10,989 nucleotides of DNA, taken from NCBI GenBank assembly GCA_945928585.1, contig CAMENQ010000049.1, forward strand, positions 1-10,989, read 5' to 3'. The stretch comes from an uncultured Roseburia sp. Lineage in GTDB: Bacteria > Bacillota > Clostridia > Lachnospirales > Lachnospiraceae. The position numbers were made by a program, and so were the translations under genes. The notes under the pieces are model-generated. The model made no database searches, had not been told where the DNA came from, and was given only the letters and a program-made list of their open reading frames with translations. Every line of letters begins with the position of its first letter. Positions within the stretch are counted from its first letter, which is position 1. This document shows positions 1 through 6,758 of this stretch, one piece after another.

Positions 1-637
1 TTTTATATATTGAGTTTTCTTTTACATAGCCTCTTACCATAGATAACGGATATATGTTTGTGTGTGAGCCGACAACTGTTCCCGGATTAAGCACACTGTT
101 GCAGCCCACCTCAACTTCATCTCCCAAAACTGCTCCCATTTTCTTTAAACCTGTTTCTATGCGGCTGTCACCGCATTTAATGGTGACAGGTGTTTTGTCA
201 GATTTTACGTTTGATGTAATGGAGCCTGCTCCCATATGAGACTTAAAGCCTAACATAGAATCTCCAACATAATTATAATGAGGCACCTGAACATTGTTAA
301 AAAGTATAACATTTTTTAACTCCGTGGAATTTCCTACTACGGCTTTTTTACCAACTATGGCATTTCCTCTTATAAATGCGCAGTGTCTTACCTCTGCCTC
401 CTCATCAATGATTACATTTTCTCCAATAAATGCTGTAGGTGCAACTTTTGCAGACTTTGCAATCCATACATTGCCTTCCCTTTTCTCATATTTTTCGCTG
501 TCAAGCTTTTCACCCAGCTCTTTTATAAAATCGCCGATTTTCGGAAGTACCTGCCAAGGGTAAATTAATCCTTCAAAAATCTCATATGCAATAGTGTGCT
601 CACTTATATCAGAAAATAAATCCTTTATTTCAACCAT
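1..637 (-). CDS. GlmU C-terminus-like left-handed beta-helix protein (partial, 3' end cut)
   Basis: The visible 212 codons begin at an ATG preceded by AGAGGA at a good distance; an in-frame ATG 18 bases upstream has a poorer site. Residues 1-50 are a helical lead-in, including a YPWQVLPKIGDFI stretch. From about residue 57 the protein becomes a hexapeptide-repeat left-handed beta-helix (NVWIAKSAKVAP, IGENVIIDEEAEV, GNAIVGKKAVVGN). The segment YVGDSMLGFKSHMGAGSITSN (about 123-143) resembles the acetyltransferase half of GlmU. No nucleotidyltransferase (Rossmann) domain is present, although such proteins are often auto-named UDP-N-acetylglucosamine pyrophosphorylase. The sequence runs off the window edge; family members I recall end soon after this point, so probably little is missing. 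It lies downstream of glmS in the same direction, which fits a role in amino-sugar or sugar-nucleotide acylation. That role is inferred; the substrate is unknown. Confidence 0.85.
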   Translation of the reverse strand, partial: MVEIKDLFSDISEHTIAYEIFEGLIYPWQVLPKIGDFIKELGEKLDSEKYEKREGNVWIAKSAKVAPTAFIGENVIIDEEAEVRHCAFIRGNAIVGKKAVVGNSTELKNVILFNNVQVPHYNYVGDSMLGFKSHMGAGSITSNVKSDKTPVTIKCGDSRIETGLKKMGAVLGDEVEVGCNSVLNPGTVVGSHTNIYPLSMVRGYVKENSIYK

Positions 638-673
638 GATAAATCCTCTTTTCATAATTTAACTTATATAGCT

Positions 674-737
674 TATCTTTTATAATTTATCTTTTATAAT
701 TTATCGTTTATTTTATCTTTTATAATTTATCGTTTGT
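674..737. repeat. AT-rich 14-bp tandem repeat between glmS and the beta-helix gene
   Basis: TATCTTTTATAATT occurs exactly at 674-687, 688-701 and 714-727. Each of the last two copies is followed by a shortened variant beginning TATCGTTT (702-713 and 728-737), so a block of about 26 bp is itself duplicated (688-713, then 714 onward). Read on the minus strand, every full copy contains TATAAA, a -10-like hexamer, about 40-80 bases upstream of the beta-helix start codon. I could not find a well-spaced -35 to make a firm promoter call. It could be regulatory or simple replication-slippage DNA. Confidence 0.8.
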
Positions 738-753
738 GTTCCAATCTCTATAA

Positions 754-804
754 TTAATCTTATATATTTTTTATATTATTTATATAAAAAATATATAAGA
801 TTAA
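754..804 (-). terminator. 23-bp perfect A+T hairpin just after glmS
   Basis: Arms 754-776 and 782-804 are perfect complements around the 5-base loop 777-781, with only one G:C pair in the stem. The hairpin begins six bases after the glmS stop codon. No clean U-run follows the stem on the minus strand, but the stem itself contains a run of six T/A pairs. It is most likely a terminator or a 3'-end stabilising structure for the glmS transcript. Being nearly symmetrical it could act on either strand. Confidence 0.6.
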
Positions 805-809
805 ACAGA

Positions 810-2630
810 TTACTCTACTGTAACTGATTTTGCAAGGTTTCTTGGCTTATCGACATCGCAGCCTCTCAGCACTGATGTATAATATGCAATCATCTGCATA
901 GGTACGGCTGCTACCATAGGCATAAGCACATCCTCAACCGAAGGCACTTTTACCTGATAATCTGCCACATCTTTACTTACATCAGTTGTATCCTTACATA
1001 TAAGAATTACCTTTGCTCCTCTTGCCTTGACTTCTTTTATATTACTTATAGTCTTGTCAAATAAATCCTCCTGTGTAGCTACGGCTATTACAGGCATTTC
1101 ATCTGTTACAAGTGAGATTGTTCCATGCTTAAGTTCTCCTGCAGCATATGATTCGGAATGAATATATGAAATCTCCTTAAGCTTAAGTGAGCCTTCCATA
1201 CTAAGTGCATAGTCAAGTCCGCGTCCTATATACAGTAAACTTGTTGCATTAACAAGCTTTGAACCGACGTACTGGCATATTTGTGCTACATCAAATGTCT
1301 TTTCTATTTTTTCAGGTATAGACAACAGGTTGTCTACAAGCTCCCTGCATCTTTCCTCTGTAATTACTCCCTTTGCATATGCAAGCTGGAATGCAAACAG
1401 ATACATAATTGAAAGCTGAACTGAGTAAGCTTTTGTACTTGCAACGGAAATCTCCGGGCCTGCATGAGTATAAATAACAAAGTCGCTTTCTCTTGCGATA
1501 GATGAACCCTTAACATTTACTACTGATATAGTGGTAGCCCCCATATCCTTTGCAAGCCTTAAAACAGCCTTCGTATCTGCTGTTTCACCTGACTGGGAAA
1601 TAAGCATGACAAGGTCATTTTTACCTATTATAGGGTCTCTGTAACGGAACTCTGATGCTATATCTACTATAACTTCTGTTCTGGCAAGCTTTTCTATAAC
1701 ATATTTTCCTACCAGTCCTGCATGCATGGCAGTACCACAGGCTACAATATATATTTTTCTAAAGCTTTTCAGCATATCCGAAGTGATTCCGCACTCATCA
1801 AGGAATGGCATACCATCCATAATACGTGGCATTATTGTTCTTTTTAATACCTCCGGCTGCTCGTGAATTTCCTTGAGCATAAAATGCTCATAGCCGCCTT
1901 TTTCTGCTGCCTCTTCGTCCCAGTTGGCATGCTGCAGCTCCTTAGCTAAAATTTCTCCGTCCAAATCTGAAACAACTACCTTATCTTTTGTAATAACAGC
2001 TATTTCATCCTGCTCCAAAAGATAATAATCTCTTGTATATTTAAGTATGGCAGGTACGTCTGACGCTATGAAATTTTCTCCCTCTCCCACTCCAATAATA
2101 AGAGGGCTGTCCTTTCTTACTGAAAATATAGTATCCGGAAAATCTGCAAACACTATGCCGAGAGCATAGGAGCCTTCTATTTTTCTTACTACCTTTGCTA
2201 TGGTAGCTGTAGGGTTTCCGTCATAATAATAATCAAGAAGCTTAGCCACAGTTTCTGTATCCGTTTCGCTTAAAAATTCATAACCCTTTTCTGTAAGAAA
2301 GTTTTTTATCTTTATATAATTTTCTATTATGCCATTGTGTACAATAGAAACTTTTTTGTTTCCATGGGGATGGGAATTTATATCAGACGGCTCTCCATGT
2401 GTAGCCCACCTTGTATGTCCTATACCTGTATGTCCTACAGGTCTGTGTCCTGTTTCCATCTTCTCCTCAAGGTTTTTAAGTCTTCCCTTTGCCTTTTCGA
2501 CTGTTATTACACCATTTTCAAAAACTGCAATACCGGCTGAATCATAGCCTCTATACTCAAGCTTTGACAAAGCCTCTATAAGTACATCCGTACAATCTCT
2601 TGGTCCTACATATCCAACTATTCCACACAT
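810..2630 (-). CDS. glmS: Glutamine--fructose-6-phosphate aminotransferase (isomerizing)
   Basis: This cytosolic enzyme converts fructose 6-phosphate and glutamine to glucosamine 6-phosphate, the committed step toward UDP-GlcNAc, peptidoglycan and other amino-sugar polymers. It is full length at 606 residues (E. coli GlmS has 609). The N-terminal class II glutaminase domain has the MCGIVGYVG start with nucleophile Cys2, GHTRWATHG (71-79), NGIIENY (99-105) and Asp124. Two SIS sugar-isomerase domains follow, with ISQSGET (345-351) in the first and the LKLKEISYIHSE (482-493) and ELKHGTISL (499-507) catalytic segments in the second. The C-terminal tail DKPRNLAKSVTVE carries the Lys601 that forms the Schiff base with the sugar. 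The start ATG has AAAGGA upstream. The 111-base gap behind topB holds a hairpin but no glmS ribozyme core that I can find. Confidence 0.98.
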   Translation of the reverse strand: MCGIVGYVGPRDCTDVLIEALSKLEYRGYDSAGIAVFENGVITVEKAKGRLKNLEEKMETGHRPVGHTGIGHTRWATHGEPSDINSHPHGNKKVSIVHNGIIENYIKIKNFLTEKGYEFLSETDTETVAKLLDYYYDGNPTATIAKVVRKIEGSYALGIVFADFPDTIFSVRKDSPLIIGVGEGENFIASDVPAILKYTRDYYLLEQDEIAVITKDKVVVSDLDGEILAKELQHANWDEEAAEKGGYEHFMLKEIHEQPEVLKRTIMPRIMDGMPFLDECGITSDMLKSFRKIYIVACGTAMHAGLVGKYVIEKLARTEVIVDIASEFRYRDPIIGKNDLVMLISQSGETADTKAVLRLAKDMGATTISVVNVKGSSIARESDFVIYTHAGPEISVASTKAYSVQLSIMYLFAFQLAYAKGVITEERCRELVDNLLSIPEKIEKTFDVAQICQYVGSKLVNATSLLYIGRGLDYALSMEGSLKLKEISYIHSESYAAGELKHGTISLVTDEMPVIAVATQEDLFDKTISNIKEVKARGAKVILICKDTTDVSKDVADYQVKVPSVEDVLMPMVAAVPMQMIAYYTSVLRGCDVDKPRNLAKSVTVE

Positions 2631-2689
2631 AATTTTTCCTTTCTTAAAGCATTTCCAGCTATGTAAGTTTTCATCTCAGTTCTAAATAT

Positions 2690-2742
2690 ATAAGTGTCTG
2701 ATTTACTTAATTATATTTCTGGCACAAATCATATACACTTAT
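2690..2742 (-). promoter_or_regulatory. Imperfect hairpin spanning topB stop and glmS leader
   Basis: ATAAGTGT (2690-2697) pairs with ACACTTAT (2735-2742), and TGATTT (2699-2704) pairs with AAATCA (2726-2731). The two helices are separated by a small internal loop (C2698 opposite 2732-2734) and closed by a 21-base loop. The far arm reaches into the topB stop codon. No U-run follows on the minus strand, so this is not a standard terminator. The loop contains TATAAT (minus strand, 2710-2715), which could be a -10 box for glmS, but the -35 at the right distance is poor. It may be a glmS leader structure; its function is unproven. Confidence 0.4.
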
Positions 2743-4829
2743 TACTTATAATTAACTGCTGTTTTATCAAAATAACTTCTAAGCTGAAACTGATTATTCA
2801 GATTTCTGACAGCATTTACCCTTCTTGTCACAAAATCGTCCAGTTTAGTCATATATTCATCGCCTGTGATGGTTCCCTCTGCCACATATGTCAGGCCTTT
2901 CTCCCAGCTTGCCGTAAGCTCGGGATTTAAAAGAGGTCGTATTGATAAATCCACCACATCATATATCATTTCACCTATCTGTGTAGGTGTGATAATCTGC
3001 GTTTTGTTATTTAGTGCAAGATACCCGTTATTTACAAGTTTTTTAAGTATTTCTGCCCTTGTGGCACTTGTTCCTATACCGCTTCCCTTTATCTGTGCAC
3101 GCAGGTCCTCATCCTCTATAAGCTGTCCTGCATTTTCCATAGCAAGAATAAGGGAGCCTGAGTTATATCTTTTCGGCGGAGATGTCTCCCCCTCCTTAAT
3201 AACGCATTTATCGAAAGTGATTTTAGCACCTTTTTTAATATTTTTCAACCTTTCTATAGTATTTACATCAAGCTTAATATCTGTGTCTTCGCTTTCTTTA
3301 CCATCATCTGCCTTTTCTTTATCTTTTTTATAGCTTTCTGCCACCTTAAGATACCCTTCCTCCATAAGTACTTTAAAGGATGCAAAAAAGCTTTCATGAT
3401 ACTTTAAGACGTCTGTTCCTAATACAATGCTTACCTTCTGATATACTGCTGCCGGATAAAAAATACATAAAAATCTTCGGCATATTACCTCATATATGCT
3501 TCTTGACAGGCTGCTTAAGGAATTCAACGCTGAAAACCCCTGTCCTGTAGGTATGATGGCATAATGGTCTGTTATCTGTTTATCATTTACATACTTTGTT
3601 TTTGCTATATTCTTATAATTTGTTCCATTAAGTATTTCTTCGGCATATTCCTTAAATGCAGGATAGTTTCTAAGACCTCCGATATTTTTATGTATTTCCT
3701 TAGCTACTGCCGTAGATAGAACTCTTGCATCTGTTCTTGGATAAGTCACCAGTTTTTTCTCGTAAAGCTCCTGCACAACCTTAAGAGTCTCATCCGGACT
3801 GATTTTAAACAATTTAGAGCATTCGTTCTGCAGCTCAGCCAGATTAAAAAGCAACGGAGGATTTTTAGATTCCTTTTTCTTTTCAATAGAATCTACCACC
3901 ATATATTTTTTTATGCTTTGTATATCTATATTTTCATTTATATGATTTAATTCCTGTTCTTTATTTATCTGACCTGTATTTTCAACAGCTTTGTTTATAT
4001 CCTCTATAAGCTCCTCTGCAGTTTTTTTCTCTTTAAAACCGTTTTCCTTATAAAGCGCAGGTGAATTAAAATATTTGCTTTCTTCCTTTACTCTCCACTC
4101 TCCCTCAAATGTAAATCCGTCAATATCATATGATGCAAGAATCCTGTAAAAAGGTGTCTTTACAAACTCTCTGATTTCTCTTTCCCGTCTTACTATCATG
4201 CCAAGAACACATGTCATTACCCGACCTACAGAAATAACTACTCTGTCTTTTTTCAGATAATTTGATATGCTTCTGCCATATTTCAGTGTAAGCACTCTTG
4301 AAAAATTTATTCCCATAAGATAATCCTCTTTTGCCCTGAGATATGCAGCCTCTGAAAGATTATCATATTCTGACAAATCCTTTGCTTCCTTTACTCCCCT
4401 AAGGATTTCCTCCTCAGTCTGGGAATCTATCCATACTCGCTTTCTTTGTTTTCCCTTTACTCCTGCCATCTGCTCAACAAGGCGGTAAATATATTCTCCC
4501 TCACGTCCTGAGTCGGTGCAGACATATATGCAGTCAACATCCTGTCTGTTTAAAAGTCCCTTTACAATCTCAAACTGCTTACTGACCGATGGAATAACCT
4601 CGTATAAAAATTTTTCGGGTATGAATGGAAGTGTGTCTAATGACCAGCGCTTTAATCTTTCATCATAGACCTCCGGATAGCTCATTGTAACAAGATGTCC
4701 CACACACCATGTCACTATTCCGTTTTCTGCTTCCACATACCCGTCTCTCCTGCTTGTATTAAGTTTTAGTGCTTTGGCAAACTCTGCCGCCACACTGGGT
4801 TTTTCTGCTATAAATAATGGTTTTCCCAT
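2742..4829 (-). CDS. topB: DNA topoisomerase III (type IA)
   Basis: Type IA topoisomerases cut one DNA strand through a 5'-phosphotyrosine and pass another strand, allowing decatenation and resolution of replication or recombination intermediates. The 695-residue protein begins with a TOPRIM domain (IAEKPS with Glu9; CTDSGREGEYIYR at 104-116). The SVGRVMTCVLG segment (200-210) follows, then the catalytic region VTYPRTD with Tyr363, DHYAIIP (421-427), and GSGIGTSATRAEIL (582-595). A charged Lys/Asp/Glu stretch lies near 500-520. There is no C-terminal zinc-finger tail, as expected for TopB rather than TopA. The TOPRIM motif reads D-S-G-R-E where DxDxE is usual, so the second acidic residue is Gly108. 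Start: ATG with ACGGAG eight bases upstream. A strong hairpin lies 31 bases upstream, so transcription must begin very near the gene or read through that hairpin. Confidence 0.95.
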   Translation of the reverse strand: MGKPLFIAEKPSVAAEFAKALKLNTSRRDGYVEAENGIVTWCVGHLVTMSYPEVYDERLKRWSLDTLPFIPEKFLYEVIPSVSKQFEIVKGLLNRQDVDCIYVCTDSGREGEYIYRLVEQMAGVKGKQRKRVWIDSQTEEEILRGVKEAKDLSEYDNLSEAAYLRAKEDYLMGINFSRVLTLKYGRSISNYLKKDRVVISVGRVMTCVLGMIVRREREIREFVKTPFYRILASYDIDGFTFEGEWRVKEESKYFNSPALYKENGFKEKKTAEELIEDINKAVENTGQINKEQELNHINENIDIQSIKKYMVVDSIEKKKESKNPPLLFNLAELQNECSKLFKISPDETLKVVQELYEKKLVTYPRTDARVLSTAVAKEIHKNIGGLRNYPAFKEYAEEILNGTNYKNIAKTKYVNDKQITDHYAIIPTGQGFSALNSLSSLSRSIYEVICRRFLCIFYPAAVYQKVSIVLGTDVLKYHESFFASFKVLMEEGYLKVAESYKKDKEKADDGKESEDTDIKLDVNTIERLKNIKKGAKITFDKCVIKEGETSPPKRYNSGSLILAMENAGQLIEDEDLRAQIKGSGIGTSATRAEILKKLVNNGYLALNNKTQIITPTQIGEMIYDVVDLSIRPLLNPELTASWEKGLTYVAEGTITGDEYMTKLDDFVTRRVNAVRNLNNQFQLRSYFDKTAVNYK

Positions 4830-4860
4830 ATAAGTTTCTCCGTTTATTTCCTATAAGTCA

Positions 4861-4907
4861 AAGAAAATTTCTAAGTCGGTGTCATTTACCGACTTAGAAA
4901 TTTTCTT
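4861..4907 (-). terminator. Perfect 20-bp hairpin at the end of yfbR
   Basis: Arms 4861-4880 and 4888-4907 are perfect complements with the 7-base loop GTCATTT between them. The inner half is GC-containing (AAGTCGGT / ACCGACTT). The outer half is A/T, so on the minus strand the 3' arm ends in TTTTCTTT, giving a U-rich end. The upstream arm overlaps the yfbR stop codon. This fits an intrinsic terminator for the galM-yfbR transcript. It is almost symmetrical, so it could also stop transcription coming from the left on the plus strand. Confidence 0.8.
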
Positions 4908-5499
4908 AGTTCTTTTCACTCTGCTCATCAAGGGTAAGACTGTATGGCGGAATAAAATTCTCCAAAAAAAAGTCCGCCTCTTCCATCTTCATTGATCTAA
5001 CAGCTTCTTCTGTAGATTTTTTTGCCTTGGCAAAATCCATATTGCCCATGGCTATTTCCTCAACACATTTTATAAGTGCCGACAGCTTGTCTGCCGCCTT
5101 TACATATCTCCACAGCTCTTTTTCATCAGAGTCGGGAAGAATAATGTTCTCATACTGTTCTGACATTTCCTTTGGAAGTGTGGATAAAAGCTGTTTTCCT
5201 GCAAAAGCCTCCACATCCTTATAAGCATTTTTGATTTCGGGTGCAAAGTACTTTATTGGCGTAGGCAAATCTCCCGTAATAATCTCTGTAGTATCATGAA
5301 ACATAGCAAGAACTGCTACTCTTCCACTGTCTATATTTTTCCCAAAATAAGTATTGCCAATAATAGCCAGTCCATGTGCTATTATTGCGACATCAAGGCT
5401 ATGCTCCGCAATGTTTTCCGTAATGGTATTTCTCATAAGCCCCCATCTGTTTATATATTTCATGCGGGAAAGCATAGCATAAAAATTCTTGTCGCTCAT
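4906..5499 (-). CDS. yfbR: HD-domain 5'-nucleotidase, YfbR type
   Basis: YfbR of E. coli is a metal-dependent HD phosphohydrolase that removes phosphate from deoxyribonucleoside 5'-monophosphates. This 197-residue protein has nearly the same length and follows the family along its length: LSRMKYINRWGLMRN (10-24), ENIAEHSL with His33, MFHDTTE with His68-Asp69, TGDLPTPIKYF (75-85), AADKLSA with Asp137, and a C-terminal PPYSLTLDE. The four metal-binding residues (His33, His68, Asp69, Asp137) and Arg18 fall at the positions I recall for E. coli YfbR. The start ATG follows AGAGGT. It sits 30 bases after galM with no terminator between, so the two are probably co-transcribed. A 20-bp hairpin begins at its stop codon. 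The activity is inferred from the family; the preferred nucleotide cannot be read from sequence. Confidence 0.93.
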   Translation of the reverse strand: MSDKNFYAMLSRMKYINRWGLMRNTITENIAEHSLDVAIIAHGLAIIGNTYFGKNIDSGRVAVLAMFHDTTEIITGDLPTPIKYFAPEIKNAYKDVEAFAGKQLLSTLPKEMSEQYENIILPDSDEKELWRYVKAADKLSALIKCVEEIAMGNMDFAKAKKSTEEAVRSMKMEEADFFLENFIPPYSLTLDEQSEKN

Positions 5500-5529
5500 A
5501 ATTACCTCTTATCTTTAAATCCTACCGGC

Positions 5530-6588
5530 TTATTTTACTGAAAATTTGTAAACTGTAACTGTGTGATATGTCTCTCCTGCCTTTGTAACCGGCTGTGCAA
5601 ATGACGGTACATTTATGGCATTTGGGAAGTACTGTGTTTCAAAACAAAGTCCGCTTCTCTGAATATACTTTGCACCTTCCTTGCCTGTAAGTGTTCCGTC
5701 AAGGAAATTTCCTGTGTAGAACTGAATACCCGGCAAATCTGTAAATACCTCCATAAATCTGCCTGACTTTTCATCATACAGAGATGCCACAAGTGACATT
5801 TCGCCTCTCTTTGTCTTAAGAACCCAGTTATGGTCAAAACCCTTGCCCCAGTTCAACTGGTCATAATCTACGGCAATATCCTTTCCTACCTTTTTTGGAG
5901 TGGTAAAGTCCATAGGTGTACCTGCCACTTTTCTGATTTCTCCGTTTGGTATAGACTCTTCATCTGCAAATGTCATCTCATCTGCATCTATCCATGCTAT
6001 CTGGTCAAGGATAGTTCCACTCCCCTGTCCTGCAAGGTTAAAATAGCTGTGGTTTGTAAGATTAATCACTGTATCCTTATCAGGTGTGGCATTATATGTA
6101 ATCTTAATCTCATTATCCTCTGTAACAGTATATGTCACTGATATTTTAAGATTTCCCGGGAAACCCTGATCCATATCATCACTTTCATATGTAAATTCTA
6201 TGTTCTGACCGTTTGAATCTTCGTATGTTCTTGCATCCCACAGTCTCTTATGATAGCCGTTAAAGCCTCCGTGAAGATTATTTTTTCCGTCGTTTTTATC
6301 AAGCTCATATTCTGTTCCGTTAAGAGTAAATTTTGCTCCGCCTATACGGTTTGCATGACGACCTATGGTTGCTCCAAAATTAGGGCCGTTTACAAAGTAG
6401 TCTTCAAGATTGTCAAAGCCTAATACCACATCCTCCACGTTTCCATCCTTATCCGGCACATACAGTGATACTAATATAGCTCCAAAGTCTGTGAATTTAG
6501 CCATCATACCGTTGCTGTTCTTTATGGTATAAATGCTTGCAGTCTTTCCGTCATTAGTCTGTCCAAAAAATTCCTTGTCGATTGCCAT
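5530..6588 (-). CDS. galM: Aldose 1-epimerase (galactose mutarotase)
   Basis: GalM interconverts the alpha and beta anomers of aldoses such as galactose and glucose, feeding the Leloir pathway. The 352-residue protein has the expected length and motifs: FGATIGRHANRIGGAKF (71-87), NLHGGFNGYHKRLWD with His106, NLTNHSYFNLAG with catalytic acid His180, GFDHNWVL with Asp252, FYTGNFLDG (290-298), and GLCFETQYFPNAINVPSF with catalytic base Glu317. It has no signal peptide, so it should be cytosolic. The start ATG has AAAGGA 11 bases upstream, slightly far but the only good site. It has a plausible promoter about 70 bases upstream and leads into yfbR. No other galactose genes are in view, so it may serve general sugar metabolism. 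Confidence 0.97.
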   Translation of the reverse strand: MAIDKEFFGQTNDGKTASIYTIKNSNGMMAKFTDFGAILVSLYVPDKDGNVEDVVLGFDNLEDYFVNGPNFGATIGRHANRIGGAKFTLNGTEYELDKNDGKNNLHGGFNGYHKRLWDARTYEDSNGQNIEFTYESDDMDQGFPGNLKISVTYTVTEDNEIKITYNATPDKDTVINLTNHSYFNLAGQGSGTILDQIAWIDADEMTFADEESIPNGEIRKVAGTPMDFTTPKKVGKDIAVDYDQLNWGKGFDHNWVLKTKRGEMSLVASLYDEKSGRFMEVFTDLPGIQFYTGNFLDGTLTGKEGAKYIQRSGLCFETQYFPNAINVPSFAQPVTKAGETYHTVTVYKFSVK

Positions 6589-6656
6589 TTTTTGTAATTT
6601 CCTTTCTTATATACAAATTTTAAATTTTTTTGCCTTTTTGAGACGTTTATGTAAAT

Positions 6657-6685
6657 ATCATATAACAAAATTGAAAATAAAGCAA
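6657..6685 (-). promoter_or_regulatory. Likely sigma-70/sigma-A promoter for galM-yfbR
   Basis: On the minus strand TTGCTT (6680-6685) and TATGAT (6657-6662) are separated by exactly 17 bases. The -10 matches consensus at five of six positions, the -35 at three. Transcription would start near 6650, giving a leader of about 60 bases. A 10-bp palindrome GATTATAATC (6687-6696) sits immediately upstream of the -35 and could be an operator, though in such AT-rich DNA it may be chance. Confidence 0.6.
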
Positions 6686-6698
6686 GGATTATAATCTC

Positions 6699-6758
6699 TA
6701 TAATAAATATATATAATAAATATAAAATGCTCTATAATCTAAAATTATAATCTAAAAT
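6699..6758. repeat. Two adjacent 13-bp tandem duplications after the chemoreceptor gene
   Basis: TATAATAAATATA is exactly duplicated at 6699-6711 and 6712-6724. A different unit, TATAATCTAAAAT, is exactly duplicated at 6733-6745 and 6746-6758. The second pair includes the chemoreceptor stop codon and its last few codons, so part of the 3' end has been copied into the intergenic DNA. The gap between the chemoreceptor and galM (6589-6744) otherwise holds only the galM promoter. No terminator hairpin is visible after the chemoreceptor. Confidence 0.75.

Noticed and set aside
638..673. Possible promoter for the beta-helix gene among several TATAAA-like hexamers
   Set aside because: No -35 hexamer lies at 16-18 bases from any of them, so no single promoter can be called.
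743..754. 12-base string AATCTCTATAAT shared with 6693-6704 in another intergenic region
   Set aside because: In about 11 kb of AT-rich sequence a shared 12-mer of this composition is expected by chance.
2618..2674. 18-codon upstream open frame (MKTYIAGNALRKEKL...) overlapping the glmS start
   Set aside because: It has no ribosome binding site and no recognisable peptide; such short frames are expected by chance.
2631..2741. Possible glmS ribozyme, prompted by a GTGCCAGAAA stretch resembling the cleavage-site region
   Set aside because: The downstream pseudoknot core of the ribozyme is absent and the leader is too short, so the match is only a few bases.
2866..3333. 155-codon plus-strand open frame inside topB
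   Set aside because: It is antisense to a well-supported gene, lacks a convincing start site and resembles no known protein.
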